This document shows, in pieces, positions 8,246 through 18,906 of a DNA stretch of 64,000 bases. The first letter of the stretch is position 1. The number at the start of each line of letters is the position of its first letter. The translations under genes were made by a program, and so were the position numbers. The stretch is from Megaustenia siamemsis (lineage: Eukaryota > Mollusca > Gastropoda > Stylommatophora > Ariophantidae): NCBI GenBank assembly GCA_032433765.1, contig JAVIAB010000024.1:12855959-12919958 (forward strand). The letters run 5' to 3'. Below the pieces are notes generated by a model that had not been told where the DNA came from, did not search any database, and worked only from the letters and a program-made list of their open reading frames with translations.

Positions 8246-10715
8246 GGATATTTAGTGACAGCTGGGATGTTTTATGACAGCTGGGATGTTTTATGACAGC
8301 TGGGATGTTTTATGACAGCTTGGATGTTTTGTTGCAGCTAGGATATTTTGTGACAGAGGGATATTTTGTTACAACTGGGATATTTACTGCTGTGATGTTT
8401 TGTGACAACTGAAATACTTTGTGACAACTGAGATATTTTGCTACAACTTTAATATTTTGTTACAACTGAGGTATTTTGTTACAACTGAGATATTTTGTTA
8501 CAACTGAGATATTTTGTTACAACTTTAATAGTTTGTTACAACTTTAATAGTTTGTTACAACTTTAATATTTTGTGGCAACTGAGATATTTTGCTACAGTT
8601 GGGATATTTTCTGTGAACTGATATATTTTGACTGCTGGAATATTTTTTATTACAGCTGGGATATTGCGGTACAGGTGGTATATTTTATGATAAATTGTAT
8701 ATTTTGTGACAGCTGGGATATTTTGTTACAATTGGGGTGTTTTGTAAGAGCTGCATTATTTTGTTACTGCGGGTACATTTTGTTACTGCTGGTACATTTT
8801 GTTACTGCTGTGACATTTTGTGACAAATGAAATATTTTGTAACAGCTGGAATATTTTTTATGACTGGGATAATCTGTTGCAGCTGTGATGTTTTCTGACA
8901 ACTGATATATTTTGTTAAAGCTGAGATATTTTGTGACAACTGAGATAATTTGTGACAACTGTGCTATTTTGTGGCAGCTTGGATGTTTTATGACAGATGG
9001 AATGTTTTATGACAGCTGGGATTTTTTTGTTACAGCTGTAACATTTTGTAACAACTGTGACATTTTGTTGCAGCAGAGATATTTTGTGACAGCTTGGATA
9101 TTTTTTTACAACTGGGATATTTTGTTACTGCTGTGACATTTTGTGACAACTGAAATACTTTGTGACAGCTGGGGTATTTTGTGATAACTGAGATACTTTG
9201 TCACAGCTGGATGATTTTGTGAAAGCTGGGATATTTTATAACTAAGATATTTTGTGACTGCTGGGATATTTTGTTACTGCTGGGATATTTTGTTACTGCT
9301 GGGATATTTTGTTACTGCTATGACATTTTGTGACAACTGAAATATTTTATGACAGCTGGAATATTTTTTTTACCACTGGGATACTTTGTTGCATGTGGGA
9401 TATTTTCTGACAACTGAAATATTGTATTACAGCTTTGATATTTTGTGACAACTAAGATAGTTTGTGACAGTTGGGATATTTTGTGTACATGTGATATTTT
9501 GTGACAGCTGGGATATTTTGTTACTGCTGGGATATTTTGCTACTGCTGGGATATTTATGTGACATCTGGGATATTTATATGACATCTGGGATATTTTGTG
9601 ACAGCTGGAATATTTTGTTATAGCTGGGATATTTTGTAACAAATTATATATTTTGTAACAGCTGGGATATTTTGTAATGACTGGGATACTCTGTTGCAGC
9701 TGGGATATTTTCTGACAACTGAGATATTTTCTGACAACTGAAATATTTTCTGACATCTGAAATATTGTGTTACAGCTTTGATATTTTGTGATAACTGAGA
9801 ATGTTTGTGACAGTTGGGATATTTTGTGACAACTGATATTTTGTGACATGTGATATTTTGCTACTGCTGGGATGTTTTGCTACTGATGGGATATTTATGT
9901 GACAGCTGGGATATTTATGTGACAGCTGGGATATTTATGTGACAGCTGGGATATTTATGTGACAGCTGGGATATTTATGTGACAGCTGGGATATTTTGTG
10001 ACAGCTGGGATATTTTGTGACAGCTGGGATATTTTGTGACAGCTGGGATATTTTGTGACAGCTGGGATATTTTGTGACAGCTGGGATATTTTGTGACAAA
10101 TTATATATTTTGTGACAGCTGGAATATTTTGTGATAGCTGGGATATTTTGTGACAAATTATATATTTTGTAACAGCTGGGATATTTTGTTATGACTGGGA
10201 TACTCTGTTGCAGCTGGGATATTTTCTGACAACTGAAATATTTTATTACAGCTGGGATATTTTGTGACAGCTGGGATATTTTGTGACAGCTGAGATTTTT
10301 TGTGGCATCTGGGATATTTTGTGACAACTGAGATTATTTTTGTTACAACTTTAATATTTTGTGAGAACTTTAATATTTTGTGACAACTTTAATATTTTGT
10401 AACAGCTGACATATTTTATAAGAACTAAGATATTTTGTGACAACTGGGATAATATGTGAAAGCTGGGATAATTTGTTATTTTTGTGGTATTTTGTGACAA
10501 ATGCGATATTTTGTTAGCTAGGATATTTTGTGTGAACTGACATATATTTTGACTGCTGGAATATTATTTTATTACAGCTGGTATATTTTGGTACAGCTTG
10601 TATATTTTGGTACAGCTTGTATATTTTATGACAGCTAGGAATTTTTGTGGCAGCTGGGATATTTTCTTGGATTGTGATATATTATGACAGCTGTGATTTA
10701 TTTGTGACAGCTAAG
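8215..10715 (+). repeat. 19-bp satellite grown inside LINE-A, about 2.5 kb
   Basis: About 130 copies of a 19-bp unit, consensus ACAGCTGGGATATTTTGTG, with 18- to 21-bp variants and frequent AACTTTAAT and CTGTGACATT forms. The first copies are continuous with LINE-A bases that encode QLGYFVTTG, and after 10715 LINE-A resumes at ACAACTGGAAAAATTG. Homogeneous blocks (9880-10090) imply recent local amplification. Frames opening through it are repeat artefacts. Confidence 0.9.
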
Positions 10716-10880
10716 ACAACTGGAAAAATTGTAGTAGGTAGCCATTAGAGCTGAAATAGAGAGGTAGATGCAAGACAATTTCAGAAATGCTCTATTTGTT
10801 AGTCAAAAAAAAAAAAAAACTACAGATATAGAAAGTTATGGAGAGATATGATCACCTACCCCAGCAAGCATGGTACTTGG
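10716..10880 (+). mobile_element. LINE-A 3' end resuming after the 19-bp satellite
   Basis: It starts ACAACTGGAAAAATTG, corresponding to VTTGKI of LINE-A, and ends GAAAGTTATGGAGAGATATG then ATCACCTACCCCAGCA, corresponding to the RKLWRDMITYAS end. A poly-A run lies at 10807. The middle is diverged. Confidence 0.8.
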
Positions 10881-10919
10881 TATTAATAATGACAGCTTTG
10901 CAGTAATAATCAATAACAC

Positions 10920-10990
10920 AAAAATGGTGTGGCCACAAACTATATCTTTCCTCATTGGTTAAATCAAATGAGAGAGGAAAGAACTACTAC
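10920..10990 (+). mobile_element. Short LINE-E 3' end fragment
   Basis: ACAAACTATATCTTTCCTC followed by GAGAGAGGAAAGAA matches the end of the LINE-E copy at 6700-6750. Too short for more. Confidence 0.5.
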
Positions 10991-10999
10991 CCTGCAACT

Positions 11000-11500
11000 C
11001 TGTGCCTCAGCTATGTTCTGTTCTGTTTCTCTTCACCTGTATTTTACAGTTTTGATGGTAAGGAGTGTTCTTGACACGGGTCTGTAGTTTGCTTCATTTA
11101 TAATTAGTAATATGTTTCTTCTGCCTCGTCTTTCCTTCCTTATTTAATTTTCACATCGAGGTGAGAAATAGTTTACAGAATTTTGCTCTTTGATTTCCTC
11201 TTCTGCTTTCACATTTCTTTTTAATATTCTGTCTATCCAACATATTTGAGTGGTATCCTCTTGGATTTTTTATTTTATAGCATTTGTTAATAACTGTATA
11301 GATTGTGTTTGGTTGTTTCTGTCTTTCTTGATTCATAGCCTATTGAATTCATTGTTAAATTATATATTCTTCTTTGGAGGTGTTCCCAAACCTAGTTCTT
11401 ACCTTCTGATTTTGTCTGTCAAGCTGGCTCCCATGATTTATCTGACACATTTCACTTCTGTGGCATTTAACTTATTCTTCTTATTCGACCTTTCAGCTCC
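11000..11500 (-). mobile_element. Unassigned retroelement-like minus-strand segment
   Basis: The minus strand reads NEANYRPVSRTL near 11050-11110, resembling the NYRPVS motif of non-LTR reverse transcriptases. Another open stretch, rich in lysine and arginine, lies at 11151-11336. I cannot connect them to a family. It abuts the 3' end of LINE-G. Confidence 0.35.
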
Positions 11501-14345
11501 CTGTGGAGCATAGGTCTTCAACAAACACTTTCCAAGATGTTCTGTTTCTTACCATTCTTTTAAGATCATTCCACGTCTTCCCCAACATCTTCATCTCTGC
11601 TTCCGTCTGTCTTCTCCAAGAATTCCTAGGTCTTCCTCTTTGTCTTTTTCCCTGAAATTCCAAAAAAAGGACATGTTGTGAAATATTCTCAGCTGCCTTC
11701 CGCAGTGTGTGTCCTATCCAGCACCATCGTCTTCACTGTATCTCTGGTACATTTTCATAATTCTTTGTTAGTGATTTTGTCCTGCCATTTCCATCCTTCT
11801 ATTCTGCATAAACATCCATTAATGAAAGTCTGTATCTTCATGATTGTAATTTTTGTTGTTCTCCATGTTTTGCAGTCTTATAATAAGACTAACTTAACAT
11901 TGGAGCTGAAAATTTTTATTTTAGTATTTAACCTAATTTCTTTGAACTTACATATGTTTCTCAGTGGAAGAAATGCTCCTCTTGCTTTTGATATCCTTAC
12001 TTTGGTATCATTTCTGTTCCTTCCTCTTTGTCTATATTACTGTCCAGATATATGTAAGATTGTACATTTAGTAGAGGTATTTCTCCTATTTTTATTTGGT
12101 TATTGCCAACTGCATTAATTCTCATAATTTTGTTCTTATCTCTATTTTCAGTCTCGTCTGTTGTGAACTCTCATCAAGTATGCTCATTTTATCTTGCATC
12201 TGTTGATGGTTGTGTGATAGGAGAGCTATGATAAATAATCGATTAGCTTGGTCAGTGACCACTGAATTCCATTTCTATTGTTTTGAATTATTTTCATAAT
12301 ACAATCTATGGCCAGTAGAAAGAGAAATGGAGATAGAAGGTATCCCTGACTTACTCCTGTTATTATTTCAAATGCTTTTGTAAGCTGCCCTTCATGCACC
12401 ACACTACATTTCATTTCTTCATACATTGTTCTTATCAGATTAATGAACTTTGTGGTGATTCCAAATTTACTCAGAAACTTCCAAAGCATTCCTCTGTCTA
12501 AACTATGAAATGCCTTTTTGTAATCTATGAATCCAATATAAAGTGGGGACTATAGTTCTAAACTTTGTCCAATTATTATACATAGGGTAGTTATTTGATC
12601 AGCACATGATCTGTTTTTCCTAAAACCTGCTTGTTCATCTCTCAAATGTTTCTCTATAGTCTGTTTTCTGCTTAATATTTTTTTCTGGCACTTATAGTAG
12701 CATATTTCCCCTATAATTTGTGCACTCCTGTAAACTTTAGTAGTTTGATCATATAACCTTCTTTCCGGTCTTTAGGTATTTCTTCCCTCTCCCAAATTTT
12801 ATCCATTAGATTATGTAATATCTTGGCTGAGGTGTTAATATCTGCTTTGATGACTTCCGAAGGAATTTCATCTGGTCCTGTGGCTTTACCATTTTTTAAT
12901 AGTTTGATGGCTTTCATTATTTCTTCCTTGCTTTGTTTTCCACAGTTAACGTGTAACTCTTCTTCTGCTGGCAGTATATCTGGAGGGTTATTTGAGCCAG
13001 ATCTGTTCAAAAGTTCTTCAAAGTGCTCTTTCCATCTCTCCATTTGTTCCTTTATATTACTAAGCAGATTTCCTTTCTTATGTTTAATAAAGGCATTGAT
13101 CTGTTTGTATTTTCCACTTAATTTCTTTATGCTGTTGTACAGTTCTTTCATATTCCCTTTATTTGCTGCTTCTTCTGCCTCTTTAACTAGTTCATCTAGA
13201 TATTTCCTTTTATCCCTTTTAATGCATCTTCTCACTTCTTTGTTCACCCTGTGTAAGCTTCCTGTGTCTTGACTTTATTACTTCTCATTTTGCTTTTATT
13301 TATGTCTGCTTTCTTGTTCTTTCTTTCTTTAATTTTATCCAGGGTCTCTGCTGTCATCCATGCCTTATTCAGGCATTCTCTTCCCCCCCCCCCAGCGTTT
13401 CTTCAAATGTCTCTTTCCATATATTCTTTACCTGTTTCCAATGATCTTCTATATTTATTGTATTTTCTAGTTGTTGGAGGACTTGGTATTTTTTAAATAT
13501 TGTGACTGCAAATTTATCTTTAATTCTCTGTTCTTTAAGAAATTATACATTGAAATACTTTCCACCCTTTTTTGTTGTAGTATCTTTTTAGTTTAAGTTT
13601 AAGTTTGGCTAGCAGAAGATGATGGTCTAAAGCCACATCTGCTCCTCTATATACTTTTACATTCTGTAAGGATGACTTCTACTTATTATTAATTCATATG
13701 TGGGCAATTAGATTCTCCATTCTATGATCTAGTGACACCCATATAGCTTTATGTATTCTTTTATGTTGGAATATTGTTCCTCCTAGGCTCATTTGATTAA
13801 GAGCACAGAATTTCATGAATATATCTCTATTCTCATTTATATCTCCAAGTCCATGTTTTCCCGTAATCTCTTCGAAGCCTCTGTTGTCTGATCCTACTTT
13901 TGCATTTAGATATCCCATCAAGATTATAATATCCTTGGCTCGTTTTGCATCCATCTGACATTGTAGCTGTTTATAGAAGTCATCTTTAACTAAATCATCC
14001 TTATCGTTGGTTGGTGCATAGCATTGGATAATGTGTAATTTTATTTTGTTTTTGGTTGTTTTAAATGTTGCTCTCATTAGTCTTGGTCCTACTGCTTCCC
14101 ATTCTATCAGTGTCTTCTGTGCTTTCCTTGATAACATTATGATAACTCCTTGACTATGTTGTGCTCCAGGTTCCCAGTGTCCTGATGATAAAATCATCTC
14201 TCCTGTATTTAGTTTTATCCTTTCCATTCCTAGCCATCATGTTTCACACATTCCTAGAATATCTATTTTGTCATTTCTAATTTCTGTTGCTACCTGTGCA
14301 ACTTTTTCTTGTTCATTTAGGGTACATACATTCAGGTGCCAAATC
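11501..14345 (-). mobile_element. LINE-G: near-complete, broken RTE-like retrotransposon
   Basis: Seen from 14345 leftwards on the minus strand: an apurinic-type endonuclease starting NVCTLNEQEKVAQV with IDILGMCET, a TGA stop where R is usual before W, then SSGHWEPGAQHSQGVIIMLS, IQCYAPTND, ILMGYLNAKVGSDN and a weakened SLDHRMEN. Next come a linker (13247-12850) with QMERWKEHFEELLNR, the RT fingers LLKNGKATGPDEIPSEVIKA, FIDYKKAF, and ITGVSQGYLLSPFLFLLAID. The YADD box region near 12200 is broken, and the C-terminal tail ends RPRNSWRR-like before 11500. Known: EN nicks target DNA and RT copies the RNA into the nick. About 2.9 kb is close to full RTE length. Stops and frameshifts make it dead. 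Plus-strand frames here are shadows. Confidence 0.85.
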
Positions 14346-14726
14346 TGGAGGATTTCCTGGTAGACAAAAGGTGAGTCGGCAACTCGGACTCCTTACGGCT
14401 TTCTCTGAATTGTGTCATACATCTCTTAGACAGAAAACCTTTATCTTACCTGGATGGCAGAATTACTTTTATTCTTTTCTTTGACTTGTCCATATTTGTG
14501 AAGTTTTTAAGCTTATCTTTTTACAGTACAGGATAGCCAGTCCAAATCCAACTCTCCTTAGTTGCCTCTTACGAAAATATATGGTAGGGAACAGTGCCAC
14601 TATTCTTAACTGCCCTTTTGTGCCTCGCAGTGCACTGGCACATTTAACTTATTAGTTATTCCCAAATCTACATCATTGATAACTCAACATTGTTATTTTT
14701 CTTTTTTTAAAAATATGTTGTCTCTC
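14346..14726 (-). other. Probable 5' UTR side of LINE-G
   Basis: Upstream of the endonuclease start on the minus strand, with no sustained reading frame. It contains CTCGGACTCCTTACGGC and a T-rich stretch at 14695-14715 that borders the next LINE. Assignment as 5' UTR is by position only. Confidence 0.35.
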
Positions 14727-15130
14727 TCAGAGTAGGATTCCAGACTCTCTCATGAAGTCAGCTGTCTGTTTAAGCGAATCGATTGCCCCATATAGTTTCT
14801 CTTCCAGGGAGGTGGGTGTCGACCACATTGCTCTTCTCACGTATGTGTACTTGGGGCAATCCTGTAGAACATGTTTTGTAGTCATATTATCCAGTGTACA
14901 GTGGCATAGGCTGGTTGTACCTATTTTGAATTTGGTGAACATGTGATTTCTCATTCTATTATGGCCAGTGTGTAGGCGAAGTATGATGACTTTATCCCTC
15001 CTTGATAGTTGGTAGTATCCGTCACATGTAATATGTTGTGATTTCTTCCTTTGTCAATAATGATATCATTTTACCAAAAATTTGGCTTGCTTCTCTGCAT
15101 CATAAGTCCACTCTTCCATTGCTTGGAGAT
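14727..15130 (-). mobile_element. LINE-B C-terminal tail (RNase H-bearing LINE family)
   Basis: The minus strand encodes MRNHMFTKFKIGTTSLCHCT, then NMTTKHVLQDCPKY and EEKLYGAIDSLKQTADFMRE, ending in a stop before a GAGAGAGACAAC tail. The same protein tail follows an RNase H domain at 24095-24692. The C-x-C...H...C arrangement looks like the zinc-knuckle-like end of these elements. Only the tail survives here. Confidence 0.8.
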
Positions 15131-15179
15131 AGGAGACAAATATAAAACATACAATATGTTGAATATCACGTGATGATGC

Positions 15180-15310
15180 AAGAAGAGCTACAGAAAAGTA
15201 AATCTATAGAATGATGAAACAAACTACAACATTTTGGCAAAAACCTTCATCAGCTACAAACCAACAGATAATATTATAAAAAAGCAGACACAAAAAGCAG
15301 GCAAGTACAA
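15180..15310 (-). mobile_element. Penelope-like element end remnant
   Basis: Shares GTAAATCTATA and the hammerhead-like core order with copies at 30245-30370 and 52685-52760. It is followed by AAAGCAGGCAAGTACAAAT, which also occurs at 31690. Confidence 0.5.
15231..15253 (-). ncRNA. Hammerhead-ribozyme-like core in a PLE end
   Basis: The minus strand reads CTGATGA (15253-15247), a short stem with loop AGG-TTTTT-GCC, then AAAAT where GAAAC is expected. Known: PLE terminal repeats carry minimal hammerhead motifs. The second conserved box is mutated, so catalysis is unlikely for this copy. Confidence 0.5.
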
Positions 15311-15511
15311 ATCTTAAAATGGATAAAGAGGTCTAATTATAGTGTATAAAGTAATGTTCTTAATACCACTTTGTGTTTATTTTACACATCTACCACTGCT
15401 TGCTTGTTGTCATGTCACATTATTTATTTGTCACTTATCAACTTGTTGAAATAAATTTTCTTATTTGAAATTTTACTGAACCATCTTAGAGGTCATATTT
15501 TTTATTTTATT

Positions 15512-15715
15512 TACTGTTTCATCTGATTGCTGTTGGATGCTCTTTTCTTTCTTTGCTGTTTCATCTTATTGCAGTTGGATGCTCTTTTCTGTTTCTGCTG
15601 ATTCATCTGTTTGCTGTTGGATGCTCTTTTGTTTTTTTTTGCAGTTGGATGCTCTTTTCTGTTTCTGCTGATTCATCTGATTGCTGTTTTATTTTTTGCT
15701 GTTTCATCTGATGCT
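15512..15715 (+). repeat. Short array of about 50-bp pyrimidine-rich units
   Basis: About four imperfect copies built from TTCATCTGATTGCTGTTGGA and TGCTCTTTTCTGTTT. No coding meaning is apparent. Confidence 0.8.
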
Positions 15716-16096
15716 TTTGATGCTATGTCAAAATTATTTAATTTCTTGTTTTTGAATGAAACTCAGAATTGGTCACACATCTACTTTTCTTTTTAATACC
15801 TTTGCCATTGCATGTCATACCTTCTTGTTACATTCAGCATTCTTCTGTGATGGGTCATTCTAGTGGTAGTCAATCTTTCTTTTGTTGTCATATTTTCATT
15901 TAAAAAAAAGACATTTAAATAAAGTAAATTGAGTTCACATTTAGCCTGCTTCTTTTTGTTGTTTTTGCTGTTGCTTTTGTTTTAATATGAAGAGGTGTTG
16001 AATATCAAGTCCACAGAGACATGTTTGAGGCAAATGAAAGTAAAATATTTAGGGTGATCTTCTATAGTGTTAAAAGAGCACCTCCACGGTTTCTCA
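15716..16096. other. AT-rich spacer
   Basis: Nothing is recognised apart from poly-T and poly-A runs near 15900. The stretch 15254-15511, before the short array, is similar. Confidence 0.45.
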
Positions 16097-16471
16097 TAGG
16101 TTTTGGAAAATAAGAAGAGGCCTGTGGTGGATATTATTGAACACATGCTGCAAACACAACTTCAACGTATGAAAACCTACTTTATCCAATACAAGCCCGC
16201 CAAGAGCAATAGTGTCTAGATGACTAATACACATTTTATTTACAATTTCCCGTAATTTCAAATATATTTTCACTGCGCCGCTACTTCCAATAGCTTTGTT
16301 TTCCTACTGTGGCAGAAGTTGTCTCCCGGGTGTTAAAAGAGGACGATAACTTTAAATTCTAGAAAGAAATTAATAATAATTTATTTCATTCTGGTCACTT
16401 GGCTGCTGAGTCGAGATGAGGATAACTTGAAAATATTGTAAGAACAAGAGAAAGTTTTAGAGTGCAAGTTG

Positions 16472-16620
16472 TCAAGAGGAACACACAGAAGAAGATGAAT
16501 AGATGCAGTGAAAGAGACATGTGACAACAAAGGAAAATCACTAATTCAGACAGTTCGAGCACATCAAGAACGACAAATGATATAAACCACGACACCTAAG
16601 GTATCAATGAATAGGAGATT
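16472..16620 (+). mobile_element. LINE-D 3' fragment inserted in duplication copy 1
   Basis: The frame reads RRRWIDAVKETCDNKGKSLI then QTVRAHQERQMI, the same C-terminus as at 35050-35170. Copy 2 has an uninterrupted empty site (GAGATGTCAATAACACAAGG, 19278-19297), and the flanks here are GTTGTCAA and GATGTAAT, a possible 8-bp degenerate target-site duplication. Confidence 0.75.
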
Positions 16621-17129
16621 AGGATGTAATAACACAAGGAAACTACAACTCTGCAGTTGACAACTCAAATGTATGGGCTGGGGATGTAGATAAAGGCAGT
16701 AACAGGGAAACCTTATCATTGAGAGATGGAGAAAGACAGTTTAAAATCATAATGTTAAGAGAGAGAAAGAAACAGTTACCAAAATAATCCTGGCTTGAAA
16801 GACAAAGATTAAAATGACATGATTATATGAGATGAATTGAAAATAATTGAGTTAAGAGAAGGGAGAGAGTTTATATATCTAGCTTAAACAAAATTAACAT
16901 TTAATAATTCAAGAATGACCTGAGAGACAGTCTAAAACACTAGCACGAAGAAAAACGCAGTTAAAAATCTTAATGTGTAAAGAAATAGTTTAAAATGCTA
17001 GTATTAACAAAGAAACATTTAACATCATAATAAGTAAATAAACGCATTTTAAAATCTTAGTATGAAAAGTAAACAAACGATGAAATTTTAAAACAACTAA
17101 AATGTAATGAGAACTACTAAATACAATTA

Positions 17130-17385
17130 GAACAAAAGACATGAAATTTTTGGGGCATGGTTAAAGACATGACAGCATAACAAATGTAATATTGATGGGA
17201 AAATACAATGTAAAAGAGGTAGAGGCATAAAAAGACTAACATGGACAAGTAACATCAAAGGATGGAAAAGTCAGACTATGACACTCTGTACCATTAAAGC
17301 AAGAGACAGAGTGACGTGGCGCTACATGATAGCCAACCTTAGATGCGGAGACGGCACTCAATGATGATGATAATGAGTATAAAAA
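17130..17385 (+). mobile_element. LINE-C 3' end (in duplication copy 1)
   Basis: Encodes RGIKRLTWTSNIKGW, then TIKARDRVTWRYMIANLRCG and DGTQ, ending in an ATGATGATGATAATG tail. Shared with copy 2 at 19780-20030, so it predates the duplication. Confidence 0.75.
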
Positions 17386-17620
17386 AGAGATAGACAATTA
17401 CAGGTCAGACATTCAAATAGAGAGACAGTCAATTATTTCTTTAAATTTGTAAACTGAGAATCAAGTTCTAAATAGTTTATAAAACTTGTAGTATGTGGTG
17501 TTACATTGAGCGTTGTTCATTTATTCTTGCTGTGGAAGTCAAAAGTTAAAGTAAGGAAGATAACTTCTAGTTTTCGAAAAAAATTATTACTAATTTGGTA
17601 TTTGCAACCACACATTAAAA

Positions 17621-18339
17621 ATAGATACATATCTTTTAGTTTGAGAGGCTAGAGATAATGCTTTCTTACAAAGATTTTAAAAGTCGAGTTATATATTTTG
17701 TGAAAGAATATTTTTTGTAGCGTAATATACAAAATCTTGACACTGATAATAATTTGCAATATATAGTTGTTTTGGCCATTTTTGCAATTTTTAACATTAT
17801 AGCAGTTGCTTCCCTTTTAATAAAAGAATATAACTGTAAATTTCTAAATCGGACATGAATTTATTAATTTTTTCATCAACAATTCAACGGCAGAAGACTT
17901 TCTTGCATTTAAGTTTGATACCTTAGAACGAACCGTGCCTGTAAATATTATGCAACATTTGAATATACATTCTTCAAAGAATTATTATTTTTCTTAGCTG
18001 ATAATCAACTGATTAATGTTTATAAGCATTTTTATAGATTACAGCAGCAAAAGAAATTAAGTTACAAAAACTATGCCGTCTGGTCACTTCAACTGTAGAG
18101 TCGAGTAGAGATAACTTGAAAATATTGTAACAACAAGAGAAAATGTTGCAGAGAGACAGAGAAAGATATCAATAACACAAGGAAAAATACTATGCATTTG
18201 AAAATTCAAAATTGTGGTAGAAAAACTGAGGGGTGTTAGAGATAGACAATTACACAAAATTCATGTCACTGGGAGAGGGAGGGAGGCAGCTTAAAATCCT
18301 AACATTAAGAGAGAGAGAGTGGCGGTTATAAACAATTCC
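17621..18339. other. AT-rich spacer with a third, diverged partial copy of the duplication
   Basis: At 18083-18330 the sequence again resembles the duplicated unit (AGAGATAACTTGAAAATATTG, ATCAATAACACAAGG, CTTAAAATCCTAACATTAAG), with much lower identity. The rest is AT-rich without signal. Confidence 0.55.
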
Positions 18340-18905
18340 ATGAACTTCTGATTGTGGTTTCAGAACCTTATCTCTGGACAAGGTGATGAAATCATTGCCG
18401 TGACTTTCTTCACTGATGAGGCACGGTTTCATCTCCCCGATTATGTCAACAAGTAAGAACAATCGTGTGTGGAGCAGTAAAAACGGCATGAATTATATCA
18501 AATATCCCTTAGTGATCGGAAAGTCGCATGCGGATAATAATGAAACATTTTTCAATCCAACAACCAACTCAGCACGTTATCGTACTTTAAGCCTGGAATT
18601 ATTCGTAGACCACCTTACTGGGCGAGAAATTAAAGAAACTTGGTTTCAGCAAGATGGTGCAACAGCAAACACAATCGCAAACATCACTTACTTATTAAGA
18701 AAACGTATTTGCAAATTGCATTATTTCACTTGGAATCTGGCCTGCTCTTTCACCAGACCTAATCCTGTCTAATTATTATCGGGGGAAGGGGAGGGGGGCG
18801 GTGAGTTGAAAATATAATGTTTATCAAAACAATGTGCAGACAGTTAATGACCTGAAGAAGGAAATAGTCACCCAGAGCGAACAAATATCATCGGTCATTA
18901 TCCAA
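18340..18905 (+). pseudogene. Mariner/Tc1-type transposase remnant
   Basis: Spread over three frames: VTFFTDEARFHLPDYVNK (first catalytic D in TDE), stop, then NNRVWSSKN, TTNSARYRTLSLELFVDHLT, ETWFQQDGATANT (second D) and WPALSPDL (third D, about 35 residues later). This order is the DDE/D catalytic core of the mariner/Tc1 superfamily (DDE_3). At least two frameshifts, a stop, and loss of the motif between WSSKN and TTNSARY make it dead. It ends where duplication copy 2 begins. No terminal inverted repeats were found by eye. Confidence 0.8.
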
Positions 18906-18906
18906 G

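Larger units (their letters stand above)
16097..17620 (+). repeat. 1.5-kb duplication, copy 1
   Basis: Aligns with 18907-20272 from GTTTTGGAAAATAAGAAGAG to TATTTGCAACCACA. It contains a LINE-C 3' end common to both copies (17130-17385), and a LINE-D insertion (16472-16620) absent from copy 2. The first 120 bp read KRPVVDIIEHMLQTQLQRMK in one frame, plausibly the transposase C-terminus of the mariner-like element adjoining copy 2. Confidence 0.85.

Noticed and set aside
8573..10327. Minus- and plus-strand frames of up to 140 codons in the 19-bp satellite
   Set aside because: They are made entirely of the satellite unit, which derives from a dead LINE frame.
12823..13272. Plus-strand frame of 149 codons opposite the LINE-G linker
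   Set aside because: It is antisense to a recognisable LINE-G minus-strand frame and has no domain of its own.
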